From Rhodospirillales bacterium (GTDB lineage Bacteria > Pseudomonadota > Alphaproteobacteria > Geminicoccales > Geminicoccaceae), in NCBI GenBank assembly GCA_007131045.1, contig SLRI01000601.1:1-12052 (forward strand): 12,052 bases of DNA. The letters are read 5' to 3'. Both the position numbers and the translations under genes were made by a program. Below, in pieces: positions 8,018 through 12,052 of this stretch (positions are counted from its first letter, which is position 1; each line of letters begins with the position of its first letter). Under the pieces are notes generated by a model. That model searched no databases. It saw nothing but the letters and a program-made list of their open reading frames with translations, and was not told where the DNA came from.

Positions 8018-8362
8018 TTGGACGCGCTCGGCTATCGCCTCTACCGCCTCAAACGCGAGGCCGGCCGGCATTGGCTGGGCGTCATCCTGGTGCTGGCACT
8101 CGGCTACTTCGCCTACCATTCTATCCACGGTGCGCGCGGCCTCTTCGCCTGGGTCGACCGCAACCACGAGTTGGAGGTTAAACGACTGGAGCTGAAGGAG
8201 ATTCGCGCCGAACGACGATGGCTCGAAGAACGGGTGGGGGCGCTCGGCGACGACGGGATCGCGGTCGACCTCTTGGAGGAAACCCTCTACGAACTCGGCT
8301 TCATCCACGAGAACGAGGTCGTCATCCTCGATCCAGAACCGGCACCGGGAGCCGCCGAGTAG
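8018..8362 (+). CDS. ftsB: Septum formation initiator FtsB/DivIC family protein
   Basis: Small bitopic cell-division protein that, with FtsL and FtsQ, links early and late divisome components in the inner membrane. The 114-residue frame has a short basic N-terminus, one membrane segment at about 17-35 (RHWLGVILVLALGYFAYHS), then a charged coiled coil at about 47-75. It ends with the DivIC-type LLEETLYELGFIHENEVVIL. The start must be non-ATG: the whole frame contains no ATG, and TTG at 8018 has GGAG nine bases upstream and gives the expected length. A rare start codon would lower translation relative to eno just upstream. The position directly after eno is the classical one for ftsB in Proteobacteria. 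The name rests on layout and neighbourhood, because sequence conservation in the family is low. Confidence 0.85.
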   Translation: MDALGYRLYRLKREAGRHWLGVILVLALGYFAYHSIHGARGLFAWVDRNHELEVKRLELKEIRAERRWLEERVGALGDDGIAVDLLEETLYELGFIHENEVVILDPEPAPGAAE

Positions 8363-8428
8363 ACACCGCGCCCCTGGCACTCGACCACAGCTCGCCGACC
8401 TTGCATGACACACATGCGCCGCGACCGG

Positions 8429-8457
8429 CTGGCACCGTCGTCGATCTCGGCTATAGT
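8429..8457 (+). promoter_or_regulatory. Candidate sigma-70-type promoter of the pdhABC operon
   Basis: CTGGCA (8429-8434, four of six matches to TTGACA) and TATAGT (8452-8457, five of six to TATAAT) are separated by exactly 17 bases. They lie in the 143-base spacer between ftsB and pdhA. Initiation would fall near 8463-8465, giving a leader of about 42 bases with the pdhA ribosome binding site inside. The rest of the spacer shows no gene and no clear terminator for the upstream genes. Confidence 0.45.
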
Positions 8458-8505
8458 CGGGTGGACACAAGGGACCAAGAACCTCAACGGGAGGGCAGCC
8501 TGCTC

Positions 8506-9546
8506 ATGAATGCGACCAAAACCGGCACCAAAAAGCCGGCCGGCCGGACCAGCAAGAAGGCTGCAGCGGCCGCCACCGACCAGTGGCTCGACTTCTTCCG
8601 CGAAATGCTCCTCATCCGCCGCTTCGAGGAGAAAGCCGGCCAGCTCTATGGGATGGGGCTGATCGGCGGCTTTTGCCACCTCTATATCGGTCAGGAAGCG
8701 GTCGCCGTCGGCATCCAGCACGCGCTCACCGACAAGGATTCGGTGATCACCGCCTATCGCGACCACGGCCACATGCTGGTCACCGGCATGGAGCCGCGCA
8801 AGGTCATGGCCGAGCTCACCGGCCGGATAACCGGCTATTCCAAGGGCAAGGGCGGCTCGATGCACATGTTCGCCAAGGACAAGAAGTTCTACGGCGGGCA
8901 CGGCATCGTCGGGGCCCAGGTGCCGCTCGGCACCGGCATAGCCTTCGCTCACAAATACCGGGAGGACGGCGGCATCTGCACGACCTATCTCGGCGACGGG
9001 GCGGTCAACCAGGGCCAGGTCTACGAGAGCTTCAACATGGCGGCCTTGTGGAAGCTGCCGGTGGTCTACGTCATCGAGAACAACCGCTACGGCATGGGCA
9101 CCTCGCAAGAGCGCGCTTCCGCCGGCACCAAGCTCTGCGAGCGCGGCTCCGCCTACGGCATCCCGGGCGAGCAGGTCGACGGCATGGACGTCACCGCGGT
9201 CCACGAAAAGGCCAAGGAAGTCGCCGAGTACGTGCGCAGCGGCAAGGGACCTTTCATCCTGGAGGCAATGACCTACCGCTATCGCGGCCACTCGATGTCG
9301 GACCCGGCCAAGTACCGCAAGAAGGAAGAGCTGCAGGAATACCGCGAGCAGCGCGACCCGATCGAAAATCTTCGGGCGAAAATTTTGGAAGCCGAGGTCA
9401 GCGACGCCGACGCCTTGAAGGCGATGGACAAGGAGGTCCGCGACATCGTCAACGAGGCCGCCCGGTTCGCCCAGGACAGCCCCGAGCCCGATCCCTCGGA
9501 ACTCTGGACCGATATCCTGCTCGAGGCCGAAGTCGCCACCGTCTGA
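8506..9546 (+). CDS. pdhA: Pyruvate dehydrogenase E1 component, alpha subunit
   Basis: With PdhB it forms the thiamine-diphosphate-dependent E1 that decarboxylates pyruvate and passes the acetyl group to the lipoyl arms of the complex; cytoplasmic. There are 346 residues. After a basic, Lys/Ala-rich, probably disordered start (about 1-24) the fold runs without gaps. It shows FCHLYIGQEAVAVG (56-69), GHGIVGAQVPLGTG, the ThDP/Mg motif GDGAVNQG at 163-170 closed by ENNRYGMGTS (191-200), and YRYRGHSMSDP at 257-267. The last corresponds to the loop phosphorylated in mitochondrial enzymes, which are close relatives of alphaproteobacterial E1. ATG at 8506 has GGGAGGG about 11 bases upstream. A longer in-frame reading from 8218 overlaps ftsB and is unlike the family. 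pdhB follows after 47 bases. Confidence 0.96.
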   Translation: MNATKTGTKKPAGRTSKKAAAAATDQWLDFFREMLLIRRFEEKAGQLYGMGLIGGFCHLYIGQEAVAVGIQHALTDKDSVITAYRDHGHMLVTGMEPRKVMAELTGRITGYSKGKGGSMHMFAKDKKFYGGHGIVGAQVPLGTGIAFAHKYREDGGICTTYLGDGAVNQGQVYESFNMAALWKLPVVYVIENNRYGMGTSQERASAGTKLCERGSAYGIPGEQVDGMDVTAVHEKAKEVAEYVRSGKGPFILEAMTYRYRGHSMSDPAKYRKKEELQEYREQRDPIENLRAKILEAEVSDADALKAMDKEVRDIVNEAARFAQDSPEPDPSELWTDILLEAEVATV

Positions 9547-9593
9547 GCGCTCGCGCGACAACAATGAACGTTTGATCGGGGAAGGCCCTACCG

Positions 9594-9854
9594 ATGCCAA
9601 CCGAAATCCTGATGCCGGCGCTCTCGCCGACCATGACCGAGGGCAACTTGGCCCGCTGGCTGAAGCAGGAAGGCGACGATGTCGCCGCCGGCGACGTCAT
9701 CGCCGAGATCGAGACCGACAAGGCAACCATGGAAGTGGAAGCCGTCGACGAGGGCAAGCTCGGCAAGATCCTCATCGAGGAAGGCAGCGAGGGGGTTGCT
9801 GTCAACACACCCATCGCGCTCCTGCTCGAAGACGGCGAGGACGCGTCGGCCCTC
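9594..9854 (+). repeat. Lipoyl-domain repeat, copy 1 (in pdhB)
   Basis: Codons 1-87 of pdhB align without gaps to codons 1-87 of pdhC (11019-11279). By my reading 70 of 87 residues are identical, and residues 33-59 are completely identical. Over those 27 codons only 6 of 81 bases differ, all at third positions. This is a homologous domain duplication rather than a mobile repeat. Confidence 0.85.
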
Positions 9855-10997
9855 GAAAACTACTCGGGCGGCGGCAAGACCGCCGAGAAGAGCGACGCCG
9901 CGGAAGAGAAGCCCAAGGCCGAGCCGCAAGCCAAAAAGCACGACCTGCCCGAAACGGCCCTGCCAATGGACGCCATCCAGCCCGAGGAGCCCGAAATCCC
10001 GGAAGGCACCGAGATGGTCAAGCAGACCGTCCGCGAAGCCTTGCGCGATGCCATGGCCGAGGAGATGCGGCGGTCCAAGGACGTTTTCCTGATGGGCGAG
10101 GAGGTCGCCGAGTACCAGGGTGCCTACAAGATCAGCCAGGGCCTGCTCGACGAGTTCGGCCCCAAGCGGGTGATCGACACGCCGATCACCGAGCACGGCT
10201 TCGCCGGCCTCGGCGTCGGTGCGGCCATGGCGGGGCTCCGGCCGATCGTCGAGTTCATGACCTGGAACTTCGCCATGCAGGCGATGGACCACATCATCAA
10301 CTCGGCCGCCAAGACCCTCTACATGGCCGGCGGCGAGATGGGCAGCCCGATCGTCTTTCGCGGCCCCAACGGTGCGGCCGCCCGGGTCGCCGCCCAGCAT
10401 AGCCAGGAATACAGCTCCTGGTACAGCCACTGCCCGGGCCTGAAGGTCATCTGCCCCTATAGCGCCGCCGACGCCAAGGGCCTTCTGAAAGCCGCGATCC
10501 GCGACCCGAACCCCGTCATCTTCCTCGAGAACGAAGTGCTCTACGGCCAAACCTTCGAGGTGCCCAAGCTCGACGATTTCGTCCTGCCGATCGGCAAGGC
10601 CAAGATCGTACGCCCCGGCACCGACGTCACCATCACCTCGTTCTCGTTGATGATGAGCCGCGCGCTCGAGGCTGCCGAGGCGCTGGCCGAAGAAGGCATC
10701 TCGGCCGAGGTCATCGACCTGCGGACCATCCGCCCGCTCGACAAGGCCACCATCATCAAGTCCGTGATGAAGACCAACCGCCTGGTCTCCGTCGAGGAAG
10801 GCTGGCCGCAATCCGGCATCGGCTCGGAACTGGCCGCCATCATGATGGAGGAGGCTTTCGACCATCTCGACGCCCCGGTGATCCGTGTCACCGGCAAGGA
10901 CGTGCCGATGCCCTATGCCGCCAATCTCGAAAAGCTGGCGCTGCCGCAGGCCAAGGACGTCATCGAGGCGGCCAAGGCCGTCTGCTACAAGAGCTAG
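9594..10997 (+). CDS. pdhB: Pyruvate dehydrogenase E1 component, beta subunit, with N-terminal lipoyl domain
   Basis: Second half of the heterotetrameric E1. The 467-residue protein is a natural fusion. Residues 1-80 are a biotinyl/lipoyl domain with the lipoylated Lys43 in ETDKATME. An acidic and Pro/Lys-containing linker covers about 90-138. From about 140 comes the E1 beta domain, with LMGEEVAEYQGAYKIS (the ThDP-activating Glu region, about 166-181), DTPITEHGFAGLGVGAAMAG, FMTWNFAMQAMDHIINSAAK, RGPNGAAARVAAQHSQ and the C-terminal transketolase-like domain with LRTIRPLD. The fused lipoyl domain is known from alphaproteobacteria such as rhizobia and Zymomonas and is a main reason for the taxonomic call. 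GGGGAAGG lies eight bases before the ATG. The lipoyl part closely resembles that of pdhC. Confidence 0.96.
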   Translation: MPTEILMPALSPTMTEGNLARWLKQEGDDVAAGDVIAEIETDKATMEVEAVDEGKLGKILIEEGSEGVAVNTPIALLLEDGEDASALENYSGGGKTAEKSDAAEEKPKAEPQAKKHDLPETALPMDAIQPEEPEIPEGTEMVKQTVREALRDAMAEEMRRSKDVFLMGEEVAEYQGAYKISQGLLDEFGPKRVIDTPITEHGFAGLGVGAAMAGLRPIVEFMTWNFAMQAMDHIINSAAKTLYMAGGEMGSPIVFRGPNGAAARVAAQHSQEYSSWYSHCPGLKVICPYSAADAKGLLKAAIRDPNPVIFLENEVLYGQTFEVPKLDDFVLPIGKAKIVRPGTDVTITSFSLMMSRALEAAEALAEEGISAEVIDLRTIRPLDKATIIKSVMKTNRLVSVEEGWPQSGIGSELAAIMMEEAFDHLDAPVIRVTGKDVPMPYAANLEKLALPQAKDVIEAAKAVCYKS

Positions 10998-11005
10998 AAA
11001 ACGCC

Positions 11006-11013
11006 GGGGAGGA
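11006..11013 (+). promoter_or_regulatory. Strong ribosome binding site of pdhC
   Basis: GGGGAGGA ends five bases before the ATG at 11019. It is the best Shine-Dalgarno match in the pdh operon and confirms the start immediately before the lipoyl domain. Confidence 0.6.
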
Positions 11014-11018
11014 CAGTC

Positions 11019-11279
11019 ATGCCGATCAAGATCCTGATGCCGGCCTTGTCGCCGACCATGACCGAGGGCAACCTCGCGACCTGGATGAAAAAGGAAGGCG
11101 ACGCTGTCGCCCCCGGCGACGTCATCGCCGAAATCGAGACCGACAAGGCAACGATGGAGGTCGAGGCCGTCGACGAGGGCAAACTCGGCAAGATCATTGT
11201 CCCCGCCGGGACCGAGGGGGTCGCCGTCAACGACGTGATCGGCCTGCTGCTCGAGGAGGGCGAGGACGAAAGCGCCCTT
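11019..11279 (+). repeat. Lipoyl-domain repeat, copy 2 (in pdhC)
   Basis: Direct-repeat partner of 9594-9854, about 1.4 kb away and in the same orientation. Differences cluster in codons 3-32 and 60-84; the block around the lipoyl lysine is nearly unchanged even at the DNA level. Recombination between the copies would delete the E1 beta domain. Confidence 0.85.
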
Positions 11280-12052
11280 GCCGAGGTCGACACCAAGGGT
11301 GGTGGCAATGGTGCCGCTGCGCCCGAGCCCGAACCGGAAAAGACGGCGCCCGCCGGCAAAAAAGAGCCGGCCAAGGCCGAAGCCGCACCCGCAGCGAAAA
11401 GCGGCGACGGCAAGGGCGGCCGCATCTTCGTGAGTCCCTTGGCCAAGCGGATGGCCGAAAAAGCCGGCCTCGACCTCGCCGCACTTTCCGGCAGCGGCCC
11501 GAGGGGCCGGATCGTCAAGGCCGACATCGAAGCCGCGCTCGAAAAGGGTGTGGGCAAGGCCGCCCCCAAGGCCGCCGAGAAGCCGGCCGAAAAGCCCGCC
11601 GCAGCCCCCACCCCGGCAGCCGCTGCAGGCGCCCCCGATGCCCCGCACAAGGAGATCAGCCTCTCCAGCATGCGCAAGGTCATCGCCCGCCGCCTCACCG
11701 AATCCAAGCAGCAGGTCCCGCATTTCTACCTGACGGTCGACTGCGAGCTCGACGCGCTCCTGAAGCTCCGAAAGGACCTGAACGAGCGCAAGGGGGCGAC
11801 CTACAAGCTTTCGGTCAACGACCTGATCATCAAGGCCACGGCCATCGCCATCCGCCAGAAGCCGACGGTCAACGCCACCTGGGGTGGCGACAAGCTCTAC
11901 CAGCTCGAGGACATCGACGTCTCGGTCGCCGTCGCCATCGAGGGCGGCCTGATCACCCCGATCATCAGGAAGGCCGACCAGAAGGGCCTGGCCACCATCT
12001 CCGCCGAGATGAAGGACCTCGCCAGCCGCGCCAAGGAGGGCAAGCTGAAGCC
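11019..12052 (+). CDS. pdhC: Dihydrolipoamide acetyltransferase (E2) of pyruvate dehydrogenase, 5' part
   Basis: E2 core of the complex, which moves the acetyl group from lipoamide to CoA. The first 344 codons are in the window and the frame is still open at the right edge. Order of parts: one lipoyl domain (1-80, Lys43 in ETDKATME); an Ala/Pro/Lys/Glu-rich flexible linker (about 90-133); the peripheral subunit-binding domain (about 136-174, VSPLAKRMAEKAG...GSGPRGRIVKADIEAAL); a second Ala/Pro linker (about 177-209); then the start of the catalytic domain with SSMRKVIARRLTESKQ, VPHFYLTVDCELD and GGLITPIIRKAD. The acetyltransferase active-site His/Asp motif should lie beyond the edge. An E2 with a single lipoyl domain alongside a lipoyl-bearing E1 beta is the usual alphaproteobacterial arrangement. 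The spacer to pdhB is 21 bases, so co-transcription is likely. Confidence 0.95.
   Translation, partial: MPIKILMPALSPTMTEGNLATWMKKEGDAVAPGDVIAEIETDKATMEVEAVDEGKLGKIIVPAGTEGVAVNDVIGLLLEEGEDESALAEVDTKGGGNGAAAPEPEPEKTAPAGKKEPAKAEAAPAAKSGDGKGGRIFVSPLAKRMAEKAGLDLAALSGSGPRGRIVKADIEAALEKGVGKAAPKAAEKPAEKPAAAPTPAAAAGAPDAPHKEISLSSMRKVIARRLTESKQQVPHFYLTVDCELDALLKLRKDLNERKGATYKLSVNDLIIKATAIAIRQKPTVNATWGGDKLYQLEDIDVSVAVAIEGGLITPIIRKADQKGLATISAEMKDLASRAKEGKLK

Noticed and set aside
8363..8505. tRNA, small RNA or terminator in the ftsB-pdhA spacer
   Set aside because: No cloverleaf, strong stem or T-run is visible; only the promoter-like pair stands out.
8287..9600. Minus-strand open frame of 437 codons opposite pdhA
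   Set aside because: pdhA is unmistakable on the other strand; the antisense product shows no family features.
9588..11723. Minus-strand open frame of 711 codons opposite pdhB and pdhC
   Set aside because: Antisense shadow of the two genes; its apparent internal repeat is simply the reverse of the duplicated lipoyl domain.

Overview
The window is a GC-rich stretch of bacterial chromosome that is almost entirely coding. It very probably comes from an alphaproteobacterium. The main evidence is a pyruvate dehydrogenase operon in which the E1 beta subunit carries its own N-terminal lipoyl domain, next to tpiA-secG-pyrG-kdsA-eno-ftsB in that order. A type II membrane PpiD-like chaperone gene diverges from tpiA. 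The presence of kdsA implies a Gram-negative cell that makes Kdo-containing lipopolysaccharide. I cannot fix the order or genus; a Rhodospirillales-like lineage is a guess.

Left part (2-2734): the 3' end of an unrecognised Ala/Glu-rich coiled-coil gene on the + strand runs convergently, 21 bases apart, into a complete ppiD-like gene on the - strand. A 196-base divergent spacer then separates ppiD from tpiA. It holds an 8-bp inverted repeat around a -10-like hexamer.

Middle part (2931-8362): six complete + strand genes, tpiA, secG, pyrG, kdsA, eno and ftsB. Spacers are short except for the 118 bases ahead of pyrG, which hold two hairpins. These genes cover glycolysis (triosephosphate isomerase, enolase), CTP supply (CTP synthase), the Kdo sugar of LPS (Kdo-8-phosphate synthase, metal-dependent type), protein export (SecG) and cell division (FtsB). 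CTP also activates Kdo as CMP-Kdo, and enolase makes the phosphoenolpyruvate that KdsA consumes, so pyrG-kdsA-eno is a metabolically sensible set.

Right part (8363-12052): after a 143-base spacer with a reasonable sigma-70-type promoter come pdhA, pdhB and the first 344 codons of pdhC, which runs off the window. Enolase and the PDH complex together carry carbon towards pyruvate and acetyl-CoA.

I found no tRNA, rRNA, CRISPR, insertion sequence, phage or toxin/defence gene. Nearly everything is conserved housekeeping sequence and I see no strong candidate for a new system. The items most worth checking are the unidentified coiled-coil gene, the inverted repeat before tpiA, the hairpins before pyrG, the degenerate active site of the PpiD-like protein and the closely matched lipoyl domains of pdhB and pdhC.
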